From Lycorma delicatula (lineage: Eukaryota > Arthropoda > Insecta > Hemiptera > Fulgoridae), in assembly GCF_047948215.1 (NCBI RefSeq), contig NC_134456.1:60217029-60281028 (forward strand): 64,000 nt of DNA, in the 5' to 3' direction. Of the stretch, positions 37,073-47,909 are shown in pieces. The translations under genes were made by a program, and so were the position numbers. Position 1 is the first letter of the stretch. Each line of letters opens with the position of its first letter. The notes under the pieces were generated by a model that saw only the letters and a list, made by a program, of their open reading frames with translations, had not been told where the DNA came from and did no database searches.

Positions 37073-37340
37073 TACATCAATTCTGTCTGTAACCATTTTG
37101 CAGCTGAAATACTAAAATACATTAACCAAACTTTACAGGTCCATATCCACACCTTCAGGATCGTTTTAAAACAAAAATTCAAAAGTTACAACTTCAAAAA
37201 TGCCCCTTTTTTATATATAATTTAATATATATATATATATATATATCAAATTATTTCCTATATGTTTGTCATCGCCTAGCGGTCACATTACTTAACATCT
37301 AACATCAAAATTTTACAGTGTCAATAATCAGAACCTACGA

Positions 37341-38054
37341 GATGTATATAAGTCGAAATAAGTTTTAATTAATTTGATTATATTCATGGCTAAAGAAATA
37401 AAAAATAAATTAAAATAACCTATGCTTAGACATTTTTTTCCGACTTTTTTTTTGTGTAGTAGATGGAACCGTGTGCAGCCGCTCGGCGCAATACCATTGG
37501 TCCATTGTAATCTGAATCCATCGAAACTTTTCAATAGCATTCATCTATATATAAAAAATTTATCAAGAAATTCTGTAGAAGCAACATTTCTTACTGGAAA
37601 AAATACAGAAGAAGTTTTTTTCATACCAACGATTCCAGTAATTTCAACCAATGTTTTATTTCAATTTAAACGTTTGCAATTCCCTTTACAATATCATACG
37701 CAATGATCATTTAAAAATCACTAGGACAATCCATTATTGAATGAATTACTGTTGGAAAATAATTGTTTTGGTCACGGTCAATTACATGTGACGTGGTAAA
37801 GAGTTGGTTCACCAAGAAATTTAATCATTCAAGATGAGAGTCGCCAGGCAAACAATAGTTCAAAAACTACCTAATCAACTACGTGGGATAACAATATTTT
37901 ACTTTTTCTACATTAATGTATTGTAATATATTTTATTTTATTTTACTACATTATATTTTACTTTATTTTTATTGTTCGCCGATATTATCCAACATCCACG
38001 CAGTAACATGTATAAGAGTCAAAATAAGTTTTAATTAATTTGATTATATTCATG
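37341..38054. repeat. 46-48-base direct repeats flanking the helicase remnant
   Basis: 37341-37388 and 38009-38054 are nearly the same: both start ATGTATA and share AATAAGTTTTAATTAATTTG and ATTATATTCATG, differing at a few positions near the left side. They lie on either side of the Helitron helicase fragment, about 670 bases apart. They may be remains of a duplicated host sequence or of a tandem repeat; Helitrons do not normally make duplications of this length. Confidence 0.7.
37485..37960 (+). pseudogene. Helitron-type Pif1/RecD helicase C-terminal remnant
   Basis: The open stretch up to 37706 reads IPLVHCNLNPSKLFNSIHLY, then IKNLSRNSVEATFLTGKN, EEVFFIPTIPVI and FQFKRLQFPLQY. This matches the order at the C-terminus of Helitron helicases, where intact proteins have a LRNLNPxxGLCNGTRL box, a VFIPRI box and FKRxQFPV. 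After a stop at 37703-37705 the frames continue with CFGHGQLHVT-stop-RVGSPRNLII (about 37766-37830), the CFSHGQLYVA/SRVG box that ends these proteins. This subfamily differs from the fragment at 29780-30680, which has the NCGGLL/LVNGA type of box. Rep, Walker A and Walker B regions are missing. Confidence 0.8.
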
Positions 38055-38149
38055 ATTAATGGACAGAATATCAATAAAAAAAATCTGACAGAAATTGTGG
38101 TTTAAAATTTTCCTTCAATATGAAATCATTTAATCTACGAAAATACTAC

Positions 38150-38252
38150 TGCCAGGACGGTGAAGCCGGTCCAGCCGACTTTAACAATAAAAATATAACC
38201 TTTCCTCCCCAAAGGGCTACCTGCTGGAGTCGGCCCAGGCGGCTAGTTATAC
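38150..38252. other. GC-richer island with imperfect inverted repeat
   Basis: The words AGCCGGTCCAGCCGAC (38163-38178) and GTCGGCCCAGGCGGCT (38231-38246) are an imperfect inverted repeat around an A-rich loop of about 50 bases. The composition is well above the surroundings. I cannot assign it to a gene; it may be transposon debris. Confidence 0.4.
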
Positions 38253-39517
38253 ATTAAATTATCGTCTGTTTTATGTATAAGATCGTTAATTATTTACAGA
38301 AAATAATACCATAATAAGAATTACTGCTCAAAATTTAGAAAGCTCAATTGGAAATATATTGCAAATGGCTTCTTCCTAGCTACGTTCTGCTATGGGGCAC
38401 TAGTCCCCTTCACTGTATACTGTTATCAGTGCCATTTCTACTACTTCAGCAGCCAAGTAGAACCAAGTAGAACTACTGCGCAACTATATCTATTCGCTTT
38501 TTAAACTTTCACTAATACTATAATTCAATATCATCAATCTGAAAATCAAAACATTATCATTTTTAAAGTTTTTTCTGTTTACTGCTGCGATTGCTAATAA
38601 AATTACTTCTTTTAAATTATCACTATTGAATAAAGAGAAAATCAGTATAAGGAAATATGATTTAAAGTAGGTGAAAACAAAATAATTATAATTGATAAGG
38701 TGCTGTAATTATGCAGATCAATGCTGTAGTCTGTGGTTTCAACATGATTAATAAAGTAACTGCATCACAATTGTCTGAAACCATAGTTCCACAATTTTTT
38801 ATTTTTAACGGAATATTATCTTTGTACAATTAGATACACTATATAAAACGAGTCTTAAAACGTATCATTTCATAAATACACTAGTATAAGTGTATTACAT
38901 CTGATGATATTGAATACGCCGATGATAATGTTAATTTATAAGAAAAAAAAGATTTGAAATAAAAAAATCGATTTAATCCTTCAGTAGAAGAATTTGAATC
39001 ATAGAGAATGAAAATCAACATAGAATAAACAAAAACCACGGTTATACCAAGGAATGATTGAATTGAAAGAGGCGATTTATAAATAGAAGAAAAAGAACAA
39101 AATTGTGAATTTTTAGAGATTTTAGTTATTCATGGTGTGGAAAATTGGAAGGAAAAAATAGTCAACGAAATAGTAACGTGGTACAGACAAGAAAACTTTA
39201 TTAAAATTTTAGAAGATTGGTTTAAACAAACACCAATAATTTTTAATGAAAAAAAAATGTAAACAAACAACATTCATAAGTTTTATTCTATGTTCTAAGA
39301 TTTGATTCAGACACAATGAAAACATGAAGAAAAATCAGTAAAATAAAGTTTTAAGAAACGGTCGTAAAATTTTCAAGGAATTGAGTAAGTAATATTTTAA
39401 TATCACAATCTAGGATCTAGAGAATACTCCTTATTCTACCCCGAGAAAGCAAGAGTATTTTCTTCTGAAAAGTAAACAAAAAGGAAAGAAGTTAATCTTT
39501 AATTTAATTTGAAATTA
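38253..39517. other. AT-rich DNA without a recognised gene
   Basis: No coding region or element boundary was found. The passage 39060-39260 has purine-rich ORF fragments that match no family I know. Confidence 0.5.
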
Positions 39518-39675
39518 TTAGGAAGAAGAATCAGAGGATTACCAAAAACGAGATGGACATATTAAGTAAAGGAAGATTTGAATAAGTGAACAGAAATGGA
39601 AGAAGATTTGGGAGAAGGTGATGGAGACAAAGTGACGATCTGTGATCTGCAGCCCGAATGCAGTAAATTTATATA
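39518..39675 (+). pseudogene. LINE C-terminal relic (plus strand)
   Basis: Frames give RRIRGLPKTRWTY, VKEDLNK and CDLQPECSKFI, in the order of the RGRPRxRWxDQVKxDL segment and the final residues of RTE/CR1-like LINE polyproteins. The fragment is short and carries a stop after RWTY. The assignment rests on motif order alone. Confidence 0.45.
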
Positions 39676-39844
39676 ATAAAACGTGATAAAGAAATACAGA
39701 CCAGGTCGTGCAATAATAATTTATTTTGCCAATATTTAACATGAATGTTTACATTCACCATTAATATTCGTATTAAATATACATAACATTCCAAACGAAA
39801 TTTATTGTTTATTTAATTTTTATATATCCAATATTCAGTTTTTC

Positions 39845-39995
39845 CACTTCAGATATCTAACGTTTTTCACCCTCTCGACTTTTATCTACTTCTTGGGTGT
39901 CCCCTTTGCTTCGCACCATTAAGTTTTTTCATTCGCATTTTCTACAGTATCTACCCTGCTGAATTCTCTTCACAAGACCAGTTCATTTCAATCAA
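39845..39995 (-). pseudogene. LINE C-terminal relic (minus strand)
   Basis: On the minus strand the passage reads KMRMKKLNGAKQRGHPRSR, the segment that in related LINEs is a KRRGRPRxRW box near the C-terminus. Stops surround it. It faces the relic at 39518-39675, so the two come from separate insertions. Confidence 0.4.
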
Positions 39996-41639
39996 TTCAA
40001 TTTTATACCTCCATATAATCATGATCCTTTTATTATGGTACATTATTATCTAATTTTTATCAGATTTTTTTTACGTGAACTAAAATAGAATAAAATAAAC
40101 ATTTTAAAAGATTTCTTTTAAAATTCCTTTATTTGACGTAGTTATTCTGTTGTCAATATACGTATAAGTGTCAGACGTTAAGATTGGAAATATCGTTAAT
40201 ATCTTAAGAAATTTGATAATAAAATGTTGATCTATGATTCTGAAAATTTGATGTTTAAGTATAGGGCCATCAATTTTTAAGTTAACTCTCTGATAGTTTC
40301 ATATTAAGGTAACATCGGTGAGGGAATTTAATTCCAAGCTAGTAATTTTTAATTATTCATATTGCGTCATTAACAATGCTAGCCAGTGTAATTGTAATTT
40401 TGTTTTATTATTAAATGGGTTCAGTTATAACCCGGAAAAAATGCATTACAAGTGAATTAAATTATCACAATTAACTTCTTTAAAAATTATCTTTTTTATT
40501 TTCTTGTATGAAATACTACGCGTTTTGAAGCCGATGTTTAAAATCAATTCGGTCTAAAATAAGAACCCTGATGATTGCTTGATTTATCTACAAAAAAAAT
40601 TATAATAAATGTTGTACGTCATTAACTAAAAGTGGATATGTTTCGAAATATTAAATATCTTGCAATTTACTCTACTCTTTTATAGCCGTTGCGAGTCCAA
40701 TAATTGGGCGAGCCCAATATCTTCGTTCCATAAATGAGATTTCATTGTTTATGGAGCTAGTAAGTGGCTCCCCGTAAACTACCATCTCATTGTAAAGTTT
40801 ACAGAAATGTATTTGTATCTCCTATTATTTAATTAATAGATGGCCCGAAAAATTTAATTAAACTTTATTTATTATGAAAAACGATGAAAGAAAAACCATC
40901 CTCTGTTGATGGTGGGATTCTTTTGGTCGTAAATGGATACACCAGTTTCACTAATACAAAATTATATTTTTAAATTAATATTCTCACAGTCACTCATATG
41001 AAAGGAAAAATGAGTAAATACCTTTATTAATGAAAATTAAAAAAATTAAAATGTAAAAATAAAATTCAAGGAATTAGTTTTATTACGTCTATTCTTTATA
41101 TTATTAAAATTATAAAATTAATTCTCTTTTTCTCAAATTTCTTTTGTTTATAATTTTAAAATATTTTTTTGAAGAATTTCCAGGGATATAGCTGAAATTT
41201 ATTTAATTTCCTATTGTAATTACTTCATTTTCATATTTATTGATTTAATAAATAATTTTAAAATTATTTTCTGTGTTTTTGTTAATATTTCTTATAAACT
41301 GTATATGACAACTTTTATATAAATTTTAATGTGTAGAAGTAAATTTATGTGCAATTTATGTGTACTATCTACTTTTGAAATTTTTTTTGAAAACTTTTAT
41401 TTGAGTTCAGTTTTAAAAATATCTGCCAATTTCTTAATTCGTATAACCTGTCAAATGTCTTAATTCGTGTTAATTTATTATTCGTTTTATTAATTTACAT
41501 ATTTTTATGATTTTTTTTACACTTTGTACAGAAAGTTCCTCAAGTGATTCCTACACTTGTAATTAATTTGATATCAGAAATTTAAATAATATAAAAAATT
41601 GAAATTTAATTTAAATCATGCAGAAACAATAAAAAGATT
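39996..41639. other. AT-rich DNA without a recognised gene
   Basis: Mostly AT-rich. A slightly GC-richer passage at 40680-40800 carries the small inverted word TTGGGCGAGCCCAA at 40705-40718. No gene was found. Confidence 0.5.
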
Positions 41640-42475
41640 TTTTAAACAAAAACAATTCCTTTCGACACGCGTGAAGACGGAGGTAGATTTCACTGGTGCT
41701 AAGTAGGGGATAAAAAATATTTCCACCTTAAAGTTAGAAAAACTTCAAATTTACTCAATAAGATTGCATGTGAAAAAAGTTTCATATGTTTAACATTCGA
41801 CAAGCCCATCTTCATACAATTCCAGTAATATTTTGGTCATTCCTTGACGTAAGGGTTCGTCATATCAAAAGCTTTTTCAGATAAAAGTTTTAGGTAATGT
41901 TTAGAGGACTAACGAACACTATAAACCGATTCGATACTGTGCCTATTAAGGGAGGTATGACTTTTTTGTCTTCAAAACATCATTTTTTTTCCATCCCCTG
42001 GCCAATGGTTGGTGATATCAAAAAACTTTACTTATGTAAGTTTTAGGTCCTTATCCAAAGAATAGTTGGAACTTTGAACGAATCCGATATTTTACTTCAT
42101 AAGAAAGTTATAGCGACATTTTGTTTTTCGAAAAAGCTCCCCCCTTTCTACCCCCATGGTCCGATTTTGTTCATTAACGAAATAGACCGAGATTTTGGGT
42201 AGTTATATCTTATATATCAATTTGAAAGTGATTCGCGCCAAATTACGACAGTTATCGTGTCCATAAGATATATATATATATCACTTTCTTATGGATAAGA
42301 TATATATATTGTCGTATTACTTTCTTATTTTATATATATATTTATACATTTATATATATATATATATATAAACTTCTGAACTGACGATGGTTTTGGGATC
42401 TGGAGATGTGAAATGCGAAGATTTTTCGAAAGTTTGAATTATGGTACCCATTACAATAGGTAGCTTTCTTATGTA
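41640..42475. repeat. Probable interspersed non-coding repeat
   Basis: The stretch has the texture of common non-autonomous repeats of hemipteran genomes: passages such as GGTCATTCCTTGACGTAAGG, CCCCATGGTCCGATTTTGTT and CGATGGTTTTGGGATCTGGA lie in a 0.8 kb block of moderate GC, interrupted by (TA)n tracts at 42268-42370. Only one copy is in the window, so the call rests on composition and remembered repeat style, and its ends are not defined. Confidence 0.4.
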
Positions 42476-44307
42476 ATCTACCTAAAATGAATAATTTATA
42501 TAAATCATTTATAATGAGATATATACATATTTTGTTTTGTCATCATTTTTTTATCAGTTTTAAAATAATTATATACAGCCTGTACTCATGATATTATTTT
42601 TAAAGAATTTTCACATGAAACCTCCAGAATATTGGTTGGCAAATCTTTCTTTAGCTTGTTTTAAATGAAGAATGTAAATTTATAAAATATTTGAAGTAAT
42701 AATAATCAAACGCTTTGTTAAATTGTATGTAAATAAACAAAAAAATATTAAGGTAATTATAATAGTTTGATTATAATTATAGTCTAAACATAATAAGTCT
42801 AATAAATAGTCTAATTATAATTATAAAAGAGTATGAAAGTTAAATAGAGTCTTAGTGTACAGTAGGTAGTATGGCATTTACGCCATTTATCTGGATACCT
42901 TTTATTTATTTAAAATTTTTTTTTTAAAGATACAATTTTTTTCTGGTGTTTAGCGTTTCTTACGAACTACTCCTTCGTAAGAGAAGTGTTATTCGGTTTG
43001 GAGCCAAGGTGACAAATAAATATATCACTAAAAAAGTCACTTTCCTTAAACATCACTCAAAGAAAAAATTTAAAAAAATGTTCTGAAAAAGGTAAAAAAA
43101 AGGATTTTGTTTACACAGAATTTACATAATTTTTAAAAAATTAATTTAATACTCTTTTTTTTCGATTTTGAAAGACCTCAGTTTCTCTCATTTGAGTAAA
43201 TTTTTGAATTTCTTCTTCTTCTTCTTCTTCTTCTTGTTAGGAAATAATAATTTTTTCGTAATTAAAAATCTAACATTCCGGAACACGAAATAACTTAAGA
43301 TTTAAGCAGTTTTAGAAAACTTTTACTTTTTGGCTCATTTTGAAAAAAATTCTTGCAAATCATCAAATCTTGGTCAAAATATGACTTTCCAAATTTTACC
43401 TGTCATAATATCGACAATCAGCTTTTAAATGTACGCCTCTATCATGTACATCTTACGGTATAATACGATCTTTTAGACTGTACTCACCCTCTAGATGGAC
43501 TCTCTTTAGTAGGGTCTAATAACTGCAGAATAAAAATGGTTCTTTTTGTATGGTTTTAGATTATTACTTTAGTTCAAAATTATACGGTTAAACTTATTGT
43601 GTCCAGTTTAATTAATTCTGACTTGAATTTTTTATAAATTTTCAGAAGAAACTTTTTAAACATGGAATAATAGGTTGTAAAATATTAAAACCAACAGGAT
43701 AAAAGTAAATCTATTGATTTTACTTTAGAATTTTTTTGTGAGTCATCCAGTCACTTTATTAAAAAAAGAGACAATTATTACCAGTGCTTAAGGTGGTTTT
43801 ACCATTAAAAAATTGATAAAATGAGTCACACCACTTATCTATACAATGATTAATATCCTATTTAAACAATAATTTTCAACGTACTTTAAAGACATTAATT
43901 TATATTGAATTGACGGTAGTGCACTAGCTAATGCGTTCAACACACGATACCTGATGAATTTCAAATGGTTCAACAAATCGATTTTATTCTAATGGACAAA
44001 CCCAACTGTAAATTATGAAAATATAACTACTTTTTATTATCAACATTAAATACACATAGATATACTTCGTATTACTAATTTTCTTATATTCGTTACAAAT
44101 TCATGCTTTAGGATACAAATTTCACGGATATGAATCATATTTTAACTTTAAAACCTTAATTTTACATTAGAAACCTAACGTTCTGCCAATTAAGTAACTC
44201 TTGTGCATCAGAATGTTTTGCAATTAATATGTAATATACGTTATAAAAAATAATACGCCCAAAACCACGTTTAAAAGTAACAATTTTAAAATATTTTTAT
44301 ATATTTT
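42476..44307. other. AT-rich DNA without a recognised gene
   Basis: Contains a (CTT)n microsatellite at 43210-43235. Nothing else was recognised. Confidence 0.5.
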
Positions 44308-44562
44308 AGGTGGATGGAATATATTGAAGAGTTATACGAAGGAAATGATTTGAAAATGGCGTGGAAGTCGAAGAGGATGAAAAGGAAGATACAATACTGA
44401 CAATGGTTACTTTGATAGTAGAGAGACAGGTAGATGGGACGTTTGGAATATTTCAAACAAATTTTTATGGATATAGGTTGTAGGGGGTATACCGAAATGA
44501 AACGACTGCCACTAGAATCCTAGAGAGCTGCATCAAACCAGTCGAATGACTGAAGACAAAAT
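44308..44562 (+). mobile_element. LINE with a large internal deletion
   Basis: The left half reads across frames as WMEYIEELYEGNDL and EVEEDEKEDTI, the segment just before the reverse transcriptase domain of RTE/CR1-like LINEs (the WKEYFEELY region). Only about 100 bases later the reading is GCRGYTEMKRLPLESLESCI then KPVE-stop-LKTK, the typical end of the same family. The whole RT domain is therefore missing and the two ends have been joined. An A-rich end (ACAAAATAAAAC) follows. Such a deleted copy could spread only with enzymes supplied in trans. Confidence 0.6.
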
Positions 44563-45584
44563 AAAACAACATATCTTTAATAGATTAGAATACTTTTTGA
44601 ATTCTTCTTTGATTTTTTCTTACCTTAGAAAAAAACGACAAATTAAAAACAATAACCAATACTTTTAAACAGTTTAGCAAAGATTTAAAAATTTATAAGT
44701 TATTAGTTCTTACGTTTTAGGGCTAAAGCACCCTTTAAAGTTGTTTTTAGTTTATTTATATTAAATATACTTTATTTAAATTTTTTTTTTAATATGATTA
44801 GGATCACGAAATCGATGAATACAAAGCTATACTCAAAAAAAAAGGAAACTAAAAAGTAGCACCTTAACAAAAATTCAAAATTAATGGAGAAAAACGTTCT
44901 AAAGACTGTATTTGAGGGTGAGCTAAGTAAGATTCTTGTAAATGAGGAGTAGGTATTAATTTTTTTACCTTAAATTTTCTTAAAGTTTTATGAGAAAATA
45001 TCTTCAATGTCTGTTGTCGTTAAAAAGTTTTCATTTTTATCATTTAGATCATCATCTCCAAAAAATCAATAAAGGCATATCAAAATCGGTGAACGGTAAG
45101 AGTCAAAACACATACATACCCTCACACATGAGGGGGATTGAAAGCATATTTTTATTTAATTTTTTGATTCCATTAAAACGGTAATAAAGCAAGAGGAAGA
45201 ATAACTCAATTGTGTATAGGCTAGTGTACTCGTATACAAATGTATAGCTACGTTAACCACATTTAATCCCAGAAAAGATACTATAACAATGCAATAAAAT
45301 GACAAGCAGTATGTATATTAATGTAATATTAGGTGATTATCAATTTGAACCAAATTAGGTTACATTATTCATCTTTTTATTTGTTATTAATACTTATCGA
45401 TCCAAAGTCGTCTAATATTTAGTTATATAAAGCTATTTTCCAAGACAATAAATGTATGCAAAAACGAATATTTTGAAAAATTGTGTCGTTTTTGTGAATT
45501 ATTATCATAATTTATTTAGCACAGTCGTTCAGTAATTAATGAGACAAATAACTGTGGAAAAACTATGATTTATTATAGAAAATG
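44563..45584. other. AT-rich DNA, possibly with repeat debris
   Basis: No gene is recognised. The passage 45050-45140 (ATCAAAATCGGTGAACGGTA and following) resembles the ends of non-autonomous elements but has no partner copy in the window. Confidence 0.4.
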
Positions 45585-46730
45585 AAAACCAACTAAAATT
45601 TCAACATAATCCCTGGCTACATTTAGGCTCTTGTCCCATCTTTCCGTCACATTTCTTATTTTATTAATAAATTCACGTTGGTGTTTGAGCCATTCTTGGA
45701 CCAAATTTTTGATCTGCTTTTTTTGTTGAGCTTAATTCCACGCAAAACCTTTTGAGAGGGGTTTAACCAAACAAAAATCTTATCCTGCCAAGATCGAATG
45801 TGCCAACACCTCCTAAGTCAGCTTCTGAATAGCTTCCCGTGTCTTTGGAGCGATTTGGGGTGGACAGTATCATTCAAATAAATTATATCTTTTGAGAGAG
45901 AAACGGGACGTTTCCTCCTTACTTCGGGGTTCACTTAATTTTACAGCATATTAAAATACCACTCATTGTTGTTTGTTAGTTATTCTTTCAAAAAATCCAG
46001 TAAATTTGACCTTTATAATCCTTAAAACACTGTTAGCATTGCTTTACCGTCTGAGTCGTCGTTTGAATTTTTTCTGGCGGGTGAATTCGGTTGTTTTCAT
46101 TCCATTCTATTTTGGATTATGGCTCAAAGTAATGAATCCAAGTTTCATCCATAAGCTTCTATGAGATTTGAGAAAGCATTACCTTCCGTTATAAACCGTT
46201 GTATATGTTCCATAAAAATGCTAATTATTGTGTATTTTGATTTCGAGTCGTCTGTCTTGGAACCCGCATTGAATATATTCCTTAATATTAAGAACATGCC
46301 AATACTCCCATTAAAAATTTTAACAATTTTTTCCAAATATCTATACAAACGTCTTCATAAATAAATTTAAATATGCGATTTTGAAAAGCGTCATTCGAAA
46401 AAACTTCCATGATCTACCGCTGAATGAAAATCAATGACATTGTTTTACCCGATTTTAATTATTAGTTTCACTTATAAAAATTTACACGGTGAATGTACTT
46501 TTTACCACCCTGTTTTAGCATTCCGTGAGTCGGTCGTTTTACACCTTCAGAAAATAAAAATCGCATCACAGGACGCTATCCTTCCACCACTCACGGTCAA
46601 GCGGAGCGGACATTTTGAAACAAACAAAAGAGATTATAATAATGGAAATTCTTTTCAAACAGCCGATATTTTCTACATGAAGGGTCCGACGTGATAACTT
46701 CAACGTCAGACAGTATCAGTCTATTCTATT
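45585..46730 (-). pseudogene. Second mariner-type transposase, heavily decayed
   Basis: On the minus strand 46163-46130 encodes LMDETWIHYFEP, the box holding the first catalytic aspartate of mariner transposases (usual form GDETWIHHYEP). Downstream frames give KIEWNENN and HPPEKIQTTTQT, then KDYKGQIYWIF, and finally LVQEWLKHQREFINKIRNVT and ERWDKSLNVARDYVEI near the 3' end (about 45700-45590). This is the order seen in intact mariner proteins. Stops and shifts are dense, and the N-terminal part upstream of 46200 is hardly recognisable. I could not make out terminal inverted repeats. It is a different and older copy than the one at 31945-32883. Confidence 0.7.
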
Positions 46731-47119
46731 AAACGCTCTTTTTCTACTGATGCCGTTTGTTTCTTTAATTTCTGAATAAATCTGGTATATGAATTTCTTT
46801 ACCAATGGTTACGTTAAAAGTCTAATAAAGTAGTCAAAATGAAGTGCTAGTCTACCAATGAGGCGATGACATATTTCACGAAAGTTAGGTAACCAAAATG
46901 TATTTTATATTTGATCGGACATGTTTAATATGTGATATCACTAGTTATGACTGCTAAAATATTCTTATCCAATTCATTAATTCATAAATAACAAACTCAT
47001 GCCAGATGAAATCCACCAGTCTAAGTTGTGCATACATTCTTCATTATTTATCCACTCTGAATCGAAGGTGAAAATTGAAGTGATCTATTTATTAGACAAA
47101 CAGATAGATTATCCTTCAA
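46731..47119. other. AT-rich spacer
   Basis: Spacer between the decayed mariner and the foldback element. No gene or repeat end was recognised. Confidence 0.55.
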
Positions 47120-47501
47120 TAAATAAAAAATTAATTAACAATTTCAAAAAACCTACAACGAAATAACTTTAAAAAACGTGAAATAATTAAATAACTGTAT
47201 TTTTACAATATAATTCTCTGTGACATTGCGATATTATTTTTAAGATAATAAAATTTAAGATTTTGATTAACCATCGTGCATGACTATGATGATGACTAAA
47301 GTTTATCTATGTGGATCCATAACAAAAAAAGCTTGTCTATGCAGTCTACGGATCACGCTTGACGGTTAATCAAAATCTTAAATTTTATTGTCTTGAAAAA
47401 AGTGTCGCAGAGGATTATAAGGTAAAAATACAGTTAGTTCAAGTTTATTAACGTTTTTTCGTCGTAGTTTTTTACAAATTTTAATTTAATTTTTTATTTG
47501 T
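47120..47501. mobile_element. Foldback (long inverted repeat) element
   Basis: The left and right parts are inverted copies of each other for well over 100 bases. The inner 26 bases are a perfect inverted repeat (47247-47272 against 47364-47389, including AAATTTAAGATTTTGATTAA). Further out the arms share ACTGTATTTTTAC, then a TATAAT-(T/C)-CTCTG-(T/C)-GACA segment, and AATAAAAAATTAA, with small gaps. The spacer 47273-47363 is unique and GC-richer. This is the shape of a MITE or foldback transposon, or of a recent inverted duplication. No protein is encoded. Confidence 0.7.
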
Positions 47502-47513
47502 TACTTTTTAAAA

Positions 47514-47562
47514 ATTAGTAGGCCTTTCCCCAACAGTGGGACGTTTATAGGCTGATGATGAA
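47514..47562 (+). mobile_element. 3' tip of an RTE/CR1-like LINE
   Basis: The words AGGCCTTTCCCCAACAGTGG, GACGTTTATAGGCTGATGAT and GAATG are the well-known last codons of an insect LINE family (AFPQQWDVYRLMM) leading into a GAT-rich 3' end. It directly follows the foldback element. Confidence 0.65.
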
Positions 47563-47667
47563 TGTTTAGTATACTTGACCGGCGACTAATGATCCACACA
47601 ATAAAGTAGCCTTGCTGGGAGTTAGAAAGGTTTAGAAACATTCAAAATCCGTTTTGAAGAAATATAT

Positions 47668-47909
47668 CTACTGCAACGCCCCTTGACGGCTTATAACCGT
47701 AATACTAATCTAAGAATCTGCTCTGAGGTGATACCTATGTAAGGAAATATCCGCATCAAAACCGGCCCAACCGTTTTAGAGAACTCATCTACTGCAGCGC
47801 TCCTTGCTGGTTTTTAACCGTAAAAACATGTATAAGAACCTTCTCTGAAGGTGTACCTATGTAATGTAAAAAACCGCATCGAAATCGGTCCAGCAGTTTT
47901 TGAGGAAAA
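47668..47909. repeat. Diverged 121-base tandem duplication
   Basis: Two units start CTACTGCAACGCC (47668) and CTACTGCAGCGCT (47789). They share the order CCTTG-x-(C/T)GG-TT-x-TAACCGTAA, AAG-AATC-TGCTCTGA or the like, GG-TG-TACCTATGTAA, CCGCATC-AAA-CGG-CCA-C-GTTTT and GAG. They run head to tail with a period of 121. The style matches internal repeats of non-autonomous transposons. Confidence 0.75.
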
